Of a stretch of 37,037 nucleotides of DNA, positions 24,117-32,157 are shown piece by piece (the stretch's first letter is position 1; each line of letters starts with the position of its first letter). Below the pieces are notes generated by a model. That model did no database searches and was not told where the DNA came from. It saw only the letters and a list, made by a program, of their open reading frames with translations. Source of the DNA: Bacteroidetes bacterium MED-G20 (GTDB lineage Bacteria; Bacteroidota; Bacteroidia; Flavobacteriales_D; Parvicellaceae). The stretch covers positions 1-37,037 of the forward strand of contig NTKH01000005.1 in assembly GCA_002457645.1 (NCBI GenBank). The letters are read 5' to 3'. Made by a program: the position numbers and the translations under genes.

Positions 24117-27100
24117 TTAAATTTCGACCATTTGCCATGCACCAGAATTAATTAAGGGCTCAGCTTGTTTAAATTTTAGCTCTTTGGTTTCTCCATTTTG
24201 TAGATTTAATATTTTAACTCTTTCATTTCTGCCAGGTTTTTTAGCAACCATCACAGGTGAGTGTTTTACCGGCTGAGATTGATTTTGCTGAGCCATTTCA
24301 TTATTCATTTGTGTTGATTGAGCCAAATCCTCTCGTCCCGCTTTTAATTTACTAAAGTCTTGTCGTGGCTTTTGTGAAGGAGCAGAAGAAACAGTTTGTT
24401 CATTAGGATCATGTAACTGACATTTCATTAAGAAAGAGATGATATCTCTGTTCATCTTATCCATCATGTTCTGAAAAAGCTCATAACCTTCCAGCTTATA
24501 AATCAAAAGAGGATCTTTTTGCTCATATTGTGCATGATACACACTTTGCTTAAGAAAATCCATTTCTCTTAAATGTTCTTTCCATTCATTATCAATAAAA
24601 GCTAAAGTGATATTTCTTTCTAAGGCTTTTAAAGCTTCAGAGCCTTCAGTTTCATATACTTTTTCAAGTTTTGTAACAATTTTCATAGCTTTTCTTCCAT
24701 CAGTAAATGGAATAACAATATTTTCAATATTATTTGACTGATTTTCATAGATATTTTTGATAACAGGGAATGTGGTAGATTTAATTCTTTCTTTCTTTCT
24801 TTGATATTTATCTTTTGCTTCTTTATAAAGCTCTTCAGTTAACAAAGCAGCATCTTTTTCTAAAAATTCTTTCTCTGAAAATGGTAACTCAATACCAAAA
24901 CTGGCAATAACATTATACTTTAAATCTTCGAAATCAGCGTTTTGCTGAGCATTAACAACTATTACATTCGAAATATCAAATATCATATTATCAATATCTA
25001 AATCTAACTTATCTCCAAACAATGCATTTTTTCTTCTATTATAAATAGCTGTTCTTTGACTATTCATAACATCATCAAACTCTAAAAGTCTTTTTCTAAT
25101 ACCAAAGTTATTTTCTTCCACTTTTTTCTGAGCCCTTTCAATAGATTTGGTAATCATTGAATGCTGAATGACTTCCCCATCCTGATGACCCATTCTATCC
25201 ATCATCTTGGCTATTCTCTCAGATCCAAAAAGTCTCATTAAGTTATCTTCAAGAGAAACAAAAAACTGAGAAGATCCTGGATCTCCTTGTCTACCAGCTC
25301 TACCTCTTAATTGTCGATCAACTCTTCTTGAATCATGTCTTTCTGTTCCAATAATTGCTAAGCCTCCAGCCTCTTTTACTCCTACTCCAAGTTTTATATC
25401 TGTTCCTCTACCAGCCATGTTTGTTGCAATAGTTACTGTTCCAGGTTTACCAGCTTCAGTAACCACTTCTGCTTCTTTCTGATGCAACTTTGCATTTAAT
25501 ACCTGGTGGGGTAATTTTTTAAGCTTAAGCATTCTAGACAATAGTTCAGAAACTTCAACAGAAGTAGTTCCAACTAAAATCGGCCTTCCTTTAGAACGTA
25601 TATTTTCTATTTCTTGAATGATTGCTTGATACTTTTCCCTACCTGTTTTATAAACTAAATCATTTTGATCGTCTCTTACAATAGGCTTATTAGTTTTAAC
25701 AACCACGACATCAAGCTTATAAATATCCCATAACTCTTTAGCTTCAGTTTCAGCTGTACCAGTCATACCAGCTAACTTATGATACATTCTAAAATAGTTT
25801 TGTAGAGTTATTGTTGCATAAGTTTGAGATGCAGCCTCAACTTTTACATTCTCTTTCGCTTCAATAGCTTGATGAAGGCCGTCAGAATATCTTCTTCCGT
25901 CCATAATTCTTCCTGTTTGCTCATCAACAATTTTAACTTTATTTTCCATTACAACGTACTCTACATCTTTTTCAAATAAGGAGTAGGCTTTGAGCAACTG
26001 GTTCATGGAGTGGATTCTTTCGGCTTTGATGGTGTAATCTGACATCATCTGATCTTTTAACTCTACCCTTTTTTGAGCGTCCGCAGTTTTTTCTTCAATT
26101 TCAGCAACTTTTGCTCCTATATCTGGTAAAATATAAAATTCTGGATCATTTTCTCCAGAAATTAAATCAATTCCTTTTTCAGTTAAGTCAATAGTATTGT
26201 TCTTTTCATCAATTACAAAGTATAATGGCTCGTCTGCATTAGGCATTTCTTTGGCATTATCTTGTAAATAAAAATTTTCAGTTTTTTGCAAATGGATTTT
26301 AACACCTGGTTCGCTTAGATATTTAATTAATGCTTTATTTTTTGGTAGGCCCCTAAAAGATCTAAATAATGATAATGAACCTTCTTCAAATAATTTTTTT
26401 TGTTCTTTTTTCTCTAGACCCTCATTTTCTGATTTAGCAATTTTTGTTTTGGCTTCATTAAGTAGTCCATTAATTAATTTTTTTTGGTAACTAACTAACT
26501 TTTCAACTTTAGGCTTTAGGCCAACATATTCCTGCTCATCTCCCTTAGGAACAGGTCCTGATATTATTAAAGGAGTTCTTGCATCATCAATTAATACGGA
26601 ATCAACCTCATCAATAATTGCATAATGATGTTTTCTTTGAACCAAACCTTCTGTCTCTGAGACCATATTATCTCTTAAATAATCAAATCCAAATTCATTA
26701 TTTGTCCCAAAAGTAATATCAGCATTATAAGCTTTAATTCTTTCAGGAGAATGTGGTTGATATAAATCGATACAATCTACAGAAAGACCGTGGAATTGAT
26801 ATATTGGACCCATCCATTGAGAATCTCTTTTAGCTAAATAATCATTGACTGTTATTAGATGAACTCCTTTTCCTACTAATGCGTTAAGATAAACTGGTAA
26901 AGTAGCTACCAAAGTCTTTCCTTCTCCAGTCATCATTTCCGCTATTTTACCTTTGTGAAGAGCGGCTCCACCCATTAATTGAACATCATAATGGATCATT
27001 GACCAGTCAACTGCTGTACCCGCAGCATCCCATTTATTTTTCCAAATAGCATGCTCACCAATTATAGAAACAGCATCCAATTTATTAGCTAGATCAATAT

Positions 27101-27506
27101 CATTATCGTTGGCTTTAACTTTAAGTTGTCCGTTTTCTGCTAATCTTCTGGATGTCTCCTTTACGACAGCAAATGCACTTGGCATAATTTCTAATAGAGT
27201 GGATTCTATAGATTCATTTTCTTCCTTTTCTATTGATTCAATTTTCTCATAAATAGCTTCTTTTTCTGAAATATTTAGTAAATCAGAATTAGCATTGTTT
27301 TTTAAGTCTTTTATTTCATTTCTAAAAGATATACAACTATCGATTATAATCTCTTTAAATTCTTTGGTTTTATTTCTTAATTCATCATCGCTAATGGATT
27401 GCAATTTTTCATGAGCCTTATTTGTTAAATCAACAATAGGCAAAAGCTCATTGAGGTCTTTTTGATTTTTGTCACCAAATATTTTTTTTAATATACCATC
27501 CAGCAT
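24117..27506 (-). CDS. secA: Preprotein translocase ATPase SecA
   Basis: Motor ATPase that drives proteins through SecYEG. The nucleotide-binding domain has MTGEGKTL (Walker A), the DEAD-like IIDEVDSVLIDDARTPLIISGP and, later, TNMAGRGTDIKLG and RQLRGRAGRQGDPG. At 1,129 aa it is over 200 residues longer than E. coli SecA (901). Extra lysine/glutamate-rich sequence sits after the DEAD motif (about 320-440), as in other Bacteroidota SecA. The usual C-terminal zinc motif (CxC...CH/C) is absent. The protein instead ends with GRNERVKILNLQNGETKELKFKQ...WQMVEI. It is preceded by a good promoter and followed by a secreted T9SS protein. Confidence 0.97.
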   Translation of the reverse strand: MLDGILKKIFGDKNQKDLNELLPIVDLTNKAHEKLQSISDDELRNKTKEFKEIIIDSCISFRNEIKDLKNNANSDLLNISEKEAIYEKIESIEKEENESIESTLLEIMPSAFAVVKETSRRLAENGQLKVKANDNDIDLANKLDAVSIIGEHAIWKNKWDAAGTAVDWSMIHYDVQLMGGAALHKGKIAEMMTGEGKTLVATLPVYLNALVGKGVHLITVNDYLAKRDSQWMGPIYQFHGLSVDCIDLYQPHSPERIKAYNADITFGTNNEFGFDYLRDNMVSETEGLVQRKHHYAIIDEVDSVLIDDARTPLIISGPVPKGDEQEYVGLKPKVEKLVSYQKKLINGLLNEAKTKIAKSENEGLEKKEQKKLFEEGSLSLFRSFRGLPKNKALIKYLSEPGVKIHLQKTENFYLQDNAKEMPNADEPLYFVIDEKNNTIDLTEKGIDLISGENDPEFYILPDIGAKVAEIEEKTADAQKRVELKDQMMSDYTIKAERIHSMNQLLKAYSLFEKDVEYVVMENKVKIVDEQTGRIMDGRRYSDGLHQAIEAKENVKVEAASQTYATITLQNYFRMYHKLAGMTGTAETEAKELWDIYKLDVVVVKTNKPIVRDDQNDLVYKTGREKYQAIIQEIENIRSKGRPILVGTTSVEVSELLSRMLKLKKLPHQVLNAKLHQKEAEVVTEAGKPGTVTIATNMAGRGTDIKLGVGVKEAGGLAIIGTERHDSRRVDRQLRGRAGRQGDPGSSQFFVSLEDNLMRLFGSERIAKMMDRMGHQDGEVIQHSMITKSIERAQKKVEENNFGIRKRLLEFDDVMNSQRTAIYNRRKNALFGDKLDLDIDNMIFDISNVIVVNAQQNADFEDLKYNVIASFGIELPFSEKEFLEKDAALLTEELYKEAKDKYQRKKERIKSTTFPVIKNIYENQSNNIENIVIPFTDGRKAMKIVTKLEKVYETEGSEALKALERNITLAFIDNEWKEHLREMDFLKQSVYHAQYEQKDPLLIYKLEGYELFQNMMDKMNRDIISFLMKCQLHDPNEQTVSSAPSQKPRQDFSKLKAGREDLAQSTQMNNEMAQQNQSQPVKHSPVMVAKKPGRNERVKILNLQNGETKELKFKQAEPLINSGAWQMVEI

Positions 27507-27525
27507 TTGATCAATTTTCGGAAAA

Positions 27526-27558
27526 CAAAAATAGATGAATAGTTGGAATTATAACCAA
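27526..27558 (-). promoter_or_regulatory. Candidate secA promoter
   Basis: On the minus strand TTG (27556-27558) is followed after 22 bp by TATTTTTG (27526-27533), 19 bp before the secA ATG. Both elements and their spacing match the TTG-N17-23-TAnnTTTG consensus of Flavobacteriia. Confidence 0.55.
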
Positions 27559-27594
27559 TGATCATCTTAAAAAAAGTAAATAGAAAATAGAGAA

Positions 27595-27816
27595 TTAATA
27601 TTCGTCTTCATTAAAGAAGAAATCTTCTTTTGTAGGGTAATCTGGCCAAATCTCTTCAATTCTATCATATATTTCACCTTCATCTTCAATAGCTTGGAGA
27701 TTTTCTACTACTTCTAACGGAGCACCTGTCCTCATAGCAAAGTCTATTAACTCATCTTTGGCAGCTGGCCATGGAGCGTCTTCTAAATACGATGCTAATT
27801 CTAAAGTCCAATACAT
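27595..27816 (-). CDS. DUF2795 family small protein
   Basis: Acidic 73-aa protein matching a very conserved Bacteroidota family annotated DUF2795. The start is set at MYWTLELASYL (27816); the in-frame ATG at 27840 overlaps a -7 element and would not be transcribed. Conserved stretches are DAPWPATKDELIDFA-like (here DAPWPAAKDELIDFAMR), TGAPLEVVENLQ and EIWPDYPTKEDFFFNEDEY, ending in an acidic tail. The pattern looks like a compact three-helix domain. No function is established. It lies upstream of secA with an 88-bp gap and has its own promoter. Confidence 0.88.
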   Translation of the reverse strand: MYWTLELASYLEDAPWPAAKDELIDFAMRTGAPLEVVENLQAIEDEGEIYDRIEEIWPDYPTKEDFFFNEDEY

Positions 27817-27837
27817 AATATCAATTATAAGAATTGG

Positions 27838-27867
27838 CAAAAGTAATTTTTTTAACGAGAATCCAAA
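27838..27867 (-). promoter_or_regulatory. Candidate promoter of the DUF2795 gene
   Basis: The minus strand reads TTTG (27864-27867), an 18-bp spacer, then TACTTTTG (27838-27845), an exact -33/-7 pair for the Bacteroidota primary sigma factor. It lies 21 bp before the chosen start codon at 27816. This is the best promoter match in the window. Confidence 0.6.
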
Positions 27868-27898
27868 GAAATTTTAAAAAAATTAATAATAAATTAAT

Positions 27899-28450
27899 TT
27901 ATTTTTTGTTAGGTATCCAAGGCTGCTCAGGAATTTTTGCATCAAAAAGTACTTTTCTTGATAAAACGAATAAAAAATCAGATAACCTATTTAAAAATTC
28001 AATAATTATAGGGCTAACTTTTTGTATTTCTGCAGTTTCTATAGTTAGTCTTTCTGCTCTACGACATACGCATCTAGCAATATGACAGTATGACGAAAGA
28101 GTGCTTCCTCCTGGTAAAATAAAATTTTTCATTTCTGGCAATAAATTTTGAATTTCATCTATTGATTTTTCAAGATTTATTGTTGAATCAGTAGTCAAAG
28201 GTGGTAAATGAATCATCATTTTTTTATTATTTCCTGTAGCCAAGTAAGAACCAATGATAAATAATTGTTCTTGAACAGAAATTAATAAATTAGTTTCTCT
28301 TTCACCCATATTATCTTTTATAAGTCCTATCCAAGAGTTCAATTCATCAATAGTACCATAAGCCTGAATACTTAAATGATTCTTTTTTACCCTTTCTCCT
28401 CCAAAAAGTGAGGTTTCTCCTTTATCTCCAGACTTTGTGTAAATTTTCAT
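27899..28450 (-). CDS. PduO-type cob(I)yrinic acid a,c-diamide adenosyltransferase
   Basis: Transfers the adenosyl group of ATP to cob(I)alamin to make coenzyme B12. The ATP-binding N-terminus TKSGDKGETSLFGGERVKK (residues 5-23), the trimer-forming helix GTIDELNSWIGLI (32-44), and RCVCRRAERL (about 129-138), which contains the catalytic Arg and cobalamin contact residues of PduO enzymes, are all present. 183 aa is standard. It overlaps the dus gene by 4 bp. No cobalamin-synthesis genes are visible, so it probably serves salvage for enzymes such as methylmalonyl-CoA mutase. Confidence 0.92.
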   Translation of the reverse strand: MKIYTKSGDKGETSLFGGERVKKNHLSIQAYGTIDELNSWIGLIKDNMGERETNLLISVQEQLFIIGSYLATGNNKKMMIHLPPLTTDSTINLEKSIDEIQNLLPEMKNFILPGGSTLSSYCHIARCVCRRAERLTIETAEIQKVSPIIIEFLNRLSDFLFVLSRKVLFDAKIPEQPWIPNKK

Positions 28451-29436
28451 ACCGTTTCTAATTCAAATTGATTTACAATATTATTAAGAACTGAATATAG
28501 TTCTTGAGTAGATTCTAAAGTAACTAATAACGTTCTAATAGGTTTGAAATTTGGAATTCCTTTAAAATAATTTGCATAATGTCTTCTCATTTCAACAATT
28601 CCAACTCTTTCTCCTTTCCATCTTATGCTAAAATCTAAATGTTCTTTAACAACTTTTACTCTTTCTTCCAAGGACGGTAAAGACAACTCCTTGCCCGTTT
28701 TCATAAAATATTTTACTTGATTAAAAAACCATGGATTCCCAATACTGGCTCTTCCAATCATAATACCATCAATACCAAACCTATTTTTATAACTCAAAGC
28801 CTTTTGAGGAGAATCAATATCTCCATTGCCAAAAACAGGAATATTCATTCTTGGATTGTTTTTAACCTCAGATATTAATGCCCAATCAGCCTCACCCTTA
28901 TACATTTGAGCACGAGTCCTGCCATGAATAGAAATTGCTTTTATTCCAACATCTTGTAACCTTTCTGCTGCTTCAACAATATATTTTGAATTTTCATCCC
29001 AACCTAATCTTGTTTTGACTGTGACTGGAAGATTGGTAGAATTTACTATTTCCTTTGTCATTTCTACCATTTTTGGAATGTCTTGAAGAATTCCAGCTCC
29101 TGCACCTTTACAAGCAACTTTTTTGACTGGACAACCATAGTTGATATCGATAATATCTGGGTTGGCCTTTTCACATACTTCAGTAGCTAGTCGCATAGAA
29201 GAAATTTCAGACCCAAATATTTGGATTCCAATTGGTCGTTCATATTCAAAAATGTCTAGCTTTTGTACACTTTTAACAGCATCTCTAATCAGTCCTTCAG
29301 ATGAAATAAATTCAGTATACATCATATCTGCGCCATATTTCTTACATAATGCTCTGAAGGGGGGGTCACTAACATCTTCCATAGGAGCCAGAAGAAGAGG
29401 GAAATCACCTAAAGATATATTACCTATTTTAATCAT
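28447..29436 (-). CDS. dusB: tRNA-dihydrouridine synthase (DusB-like)
   Basis: FMN-dependent enzyme that reduces specific uridines of the tRNA D-loop with NADPH. LLAPMEDVSDPPFR (15-28) opens the TIM barrel. Catalytic Cys102 is in INYGCPVKKVACKGAGAG, and TVKTRLGW, IHGRTRAQMYKGEADW and GNGDIDSPQKAL form the FMN and RNA face. 329 aa is in the normal range. The nearest match by eye is DusB, but the Dus subclass, and hence the target uridine, is not certain. It diverges from the CPBP protease gene across 49 bp. Confidence 0.92.
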   Translation of the reverse strand: MIKIGNISLGDFPLLLAPMEDVSDPPFRALCKKYGADMMYTEFISSEGLIRDAVKSVQKLDIFEYERPIGIQIFGSEISSMRLATEVCEKANPDIIDINYGCPVKKVACKGAGAGILQDIPKMVEMTKEIVNSTNLPVTVKTRLGWDENSKYIVEAAERLQDVGIKAISIHGRTRAQMYKGEADWALISEVKNNPRMNIPVFGNGDIDSPQKALSYKNRFGIDGIMIGRASIGNPWFFNQVKYFMKTGKELSLPSLEERVKVVKEHLDFSIRWKGERVGIVEMRRHYANYFKGIPNFKPIRTLLVTLESTQELYSVLNNIVNQFELETV

Positions 29437-29485
29437 AATTAAACTGTAAAGTTATGGATTAACAACTAATTACTATATTTCGTTT

Positions 29486-30391
29486 ATGAAAAATAAAGCT
29501 TTATTACCTGTTAGAAAATATCTGAGCTTATTTTTATTATCAATTTCTATTGTTTTAATAGTCAAATTGTTATTTAACATGTTTGCAGTAGGATTTATCG
29601 AGAAAATATGGGACTTAAATGGTTTAGAAATATATAATGACCTTCAAAATCAAGAATTCAAGTACATATATGCTCACAAAGCCTTGGCTTTTTTTGATCA
29701 ATTAGGGACCTTTCTTATTCCCTCCATTTTATTTTTAATAATCATAAAGTCAATTCCCATTAATTATCTAATTCCTGAAAAAAATGATTGGTTTAAACTT
29801 GTAATTTATTTTTTTATTTTACTAGGAATAGCTCAAATTCTTTTAGTAATTTCAACCTACATCGGATATGATTTTCTACCACTATCAACCCAAGATTTTT
29901 TAAGGAATCAACAAGATTTTAACACCAAAATTCAAGAAGGGTTTATTACCGAAAGTTTTTATGGTTTTTTATTTAATATTATTTTATTAGCTGTAATTCC
30001 AGCACTGGGAGAAGAATTATTTTTCAGAGGAATTTTACAAAAAATATGTATTGGATTGTTTAAAAATAATACGGCTGGAATAATAATAACATCTTTAATT
30101 TTTGGAATTCTTCATTTTCAAATAGATAACTTATTATCCATAATATTTGCAAGCCTTCTTCTTGGATATATTTACGATTTTAGTAATAATATTTTTCTAA
30201 CGATTTTACTACATTTTGGATTCAATTCATTTTCTCTTTTATGTATGCAGACAATAAAGTGGAACTTGGTTACAGAATCTCAACTAGATTTATTAGCCAA
30301 CTACTTATTTATTCCAATTGGAATTGTTCTTTCAGTTATGGTATTAGCTAGGAAAATATTTTGGAGGAAAAAGACTATTTCTCTCGATTGA
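29486..30391 (+). CDS. CPBP family intramembrane metalloprotease
   Basis: Multi-spanning membrane protein (301 aa) of the CPBP/Abi (CAAX prenyl protease-like) family. The three active-site motifs are intact: EELFFR (176-181), FGILHF with His210, and HFGFN with His243 and Asn247. Bacterial members are linked to bacteriocin self-immunity and protein maturation, but the substrate here is unknown. About eight membrane spans are visible. A stand-alone gene, divergent from dus and convergent with exbD. Its last 17 bases overlap the exbD 3' end on the other strand. TATATTTC just upstream is one base off the -7 consensus. Confidence 0.9.
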   Translation: MKNKALLPVRKYLSLFLLSISIVLIVKLLFNMFAVGFIEKIWDLNGLEIYNDLQNQEFKYIYAHKALAFFDQLGTFLIPSILFLIIIKSIPINYLIPEKNDWFKLVIYFFILLGIAQILLVISTYIGYDFLPLSTQDFLRNQQDFNTKIQEGFITESFYGFLFNIILLAVIPALGEELFFRGILQKICIGLFKNNTAGIIITSLIFGILHFQIDNLLSIIFASLLLGYIYDFSNNIFLTILLHFGFNSFSLLCMQTIKWNLVTESQLDLLANYLFIPIGIVLSVMVLARKIFWRKKTISLD

Positions 30392-30836
30392 CAGAGTAAA
30401 CAACTTTAAAAGCTTCAGCTTCTTTGAGCTCATCGTGAACTTTTCTAACAATTCTCATTTCTGTTTTTTTATCTACCTTAAAAACATTGAAAAAACGTGA
30501 ATCCCAAACTTGAGAATACTCTGGATTTTTTCTAAGTTTCACTAAATATTCTCTTATTTCAGCGTAATCATTAATTAAATCATCATCTAACTGAACTCTG
30601 AAGTCATCTACTTTTCCAGGAACTCTTCCAATCCAAAAATAGGAAGCTTTGATATTTTTTTCTAAATCAATGGTTTCTTTGATGGCGACTTTATCTATTT
30701 CCAACTTTTTAGACTCTTTTTCCTTAAATACAGTAGTAACCATAAAGAAAAATAAAAGCATGAATACAATATCAGGCAGAGCTGCAGTTGAAATTGCTGG
30801 ATCTTTTTTCTTTTTACCTTTTGAAAATTTAGACAT
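30375..30836 (-). CDS. ExbD/TolR family proton-channel subunit (second copy)
   Basis: 153-aa inner-membrane protein. A short cytoplasmic Lys-rich tail (KGKKKKDP) precedes the single membrane span LPDIVFMLLFFFMVTTVF, which carries the protonatable Asp22 that is essential in ExbD/TolR. The remainder is a periplasmic domain with many charged residues and two glycine/aspartate segments (IGRVPGKVDDFRVQLDDDL). It is the last gene of the exb-type cluster, 9 bp after the first exbD. Its 3' end overlaps the CPBP gene. It should pair with the first ExbD around an ExbB pentamer. Confidence 0.9.
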   Translation of the reverse strand: MSKFSKGKKKKDPAISTAALPDIVFMLLFFFMVTTVFKEKESKKLEIDKVAIKETIDLEKNIKASYFWIGRVPGKVDDFRVQLDDDLINDYAEIREYLVKLRKNPEYSQVWDSRFFNVFKVDKKTEMRIVRKVHDELKEAEAFKVVYSVNREK

Positions 30837-30845
30837 AATTAGTTA

Positions 30846-31541
30846 TTATTGAACTGATCTGTTTTTTTCTTTCATTATTTTTTTTGGATAAACTTGTCTA
30901 ATTGCAGAAATTTTTTGCTTATCACTTTCTACTTTATCATTTAGCTTTTCAAATGAAATACCAAATCTATTAACACACAAACTGTCTCTTAAAGAGTTGA
31001 GTCCTTGCATAATTTGATCTAAAACACTCATATAAGTAACATATTTTGTAGAATTATCTAATTGAATAGAAACTGTTGCATTATTAGGTAAAGTTTGAAA
31101 GCCATCTCCAAAAGCAATACAAGCATCAAGTCTTCTTTTCCAAGCATCTTGTTCTATTTTAAATAAAGGAGCATCAGGATATACATTTAGAGCATTTTCT
31201 AAGGACTCTAATGTGTCTTCACAAATTTTTCTAGTTACTTCAATGTATTCTGGTTGATTTGGAGTTCCATTTTTGTGTTGGTAAAATTTTTTAACTGCGT
31301 TTTGAATATCAGAAATATCTGCAAACTCTCCTTCAATTCCTATCTTATCATTTTTATTAGCCATTATTTGAAGGACGTTTCTTTCATTTAATAAAAACTC
31401 AACATCAGATTTTTGAGGTAACCTCTCTTCATGAACTTGAGGCAAATTCATTGTAGTTGTGATAAGAAAAAATATCAATAGCAAAAAAGCAATATCAGCC
31501 ATTGAACCAGCATTTATTTCTTCGACTTCTCTTTTAGCCAT
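30846..31541 (-). CDS. ExbD/TolR family proton-channel subunit with enlarged periplasmic domain
   Basis: 231-aa ExbD homologue. The membrane span MADIAFLLLIFFLITTTM contains the essential Asp16. At 231 aa it is far longer than the roughly 140 aa of E. coli ExbD. The periplasmic part holds an insertion at about 75-165 with four cysteines/acidic helices (RKICEDTLESLENALNVYPDA, RRLDACIAFGDGF), suggesting an additional domain. Its start codon shares one base with the stop of the 4-TM gene, so the two are translationally coupled. It probably forms a heteromer with the neighbouring shorter ExbD. Confidence 0.88.
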   Translation of the reverse strand: MAKREVEEINAGSMADIAFLLLIFFLITTTMNLPQVHEERLPQKSDVEFLLNERNVLQIMANKNDKIGIEGEFADISDIQNAVKKFYQHKNGTPNQPEYIEVTRKICEDTLESLENALNVYPDAPLFKIEQDAWKRRLDACIAFGDGFQTLPNNATVSIQLDNSTKYVTYMSVLDQIMQGLNSLRDSLCVNRFGISFEKLNDKVESDKQKISAIRQVYPKKIMKEKNRSVQ

Positions 31542-32137
31542 TACTTTCTAAGGTATTTGAAAAACGGACTTCCTACCCATCCCAATACAGCAATAAGTAT
31601 TAATATAATTGTAGATGAAATAGCCATTTTAGCCATCACTACATCAGACTTAACAACTTTTATACTCAATAATTTACTATTGTAATCTAATAATTCTTGA
31701 TCACTTACATTGAAAGAAAAAAGATAAACAGCCAATATAAAAAAGGTAAAAATACCTAAACCAATGAGCGATTTTATTGCTTTTTTTGAGTCAATATAAG
31801 CTAAGTAGATAAAAGCAGCAATAACCAAACCAATAGCTAAATAAATAATTATCATAGAAAAATTGATAAGAGTAGAAACATCGCTCCATAGAGTTTCTTG
31901 TTTTTCTTTAGTAATCTCTAAAGTTCTTTCGGAAAGATGAGCATTTAATTTTGTTGCAGTCATTTCTGAAGCCAATCCTTGTTCTTTAGCCTCGACAATA
32001 GCCCATTGTTTTTGCTGTTCATAACTCATTTCTGAAGGATTATCGTCAAGCATTACCCAAACAGTGAACAGTATTCCAAAAAAAACTATTGAATAAGTTA
32101 CGATCTTCGTAATTAAATTTTGTTTGTTATTTTCCAT
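31541..32137 (-). CDS. Four-span membrane protein in the ExbB/ExbD cluster
   Basis: 198-aa protein of no recognised domain. Hydrophobic spans are at about 11-29 (IVTYSIVFFGILFTVWVML), 93-113 (MIIIYLAIGLVIAAFIYLAY), 126-142 (LGIFTFFILAVYLF) and 172-192 (SSTIILILIAVLGWVG). A 60-residue hydrophilic, helical segment (SYEQQKQWAIVEAKEQGLA...) lies between spans 1 and 2. It sits 20 bp after exbB and is coupled to exbD by a 1-bp overlap, so it is likely an accessory subunit of the proton channel. No function is assigned. Confidence 0.8.
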   Translation of the reverse strand: MENNKQNLITKIVTYSIVFFGILFTVWVMLDDNPSEMSYEQQKQWAIVEAKEQGLASEMTATKLNAHLSERTLEITKEKQETLWSDVSTLINFSMIIIYLAIGLVIAAFIYLAYIDSKKAIKSLIGLGIFTFFILAVYLFSFNVSDQELLDYNSKLLSIKVVKSDVVMAKMAISSTIILILIAVLGWVGSPFFKYLRK

Positions 32138-32157
32138 TTTAGAAATTTTACAAAAAT

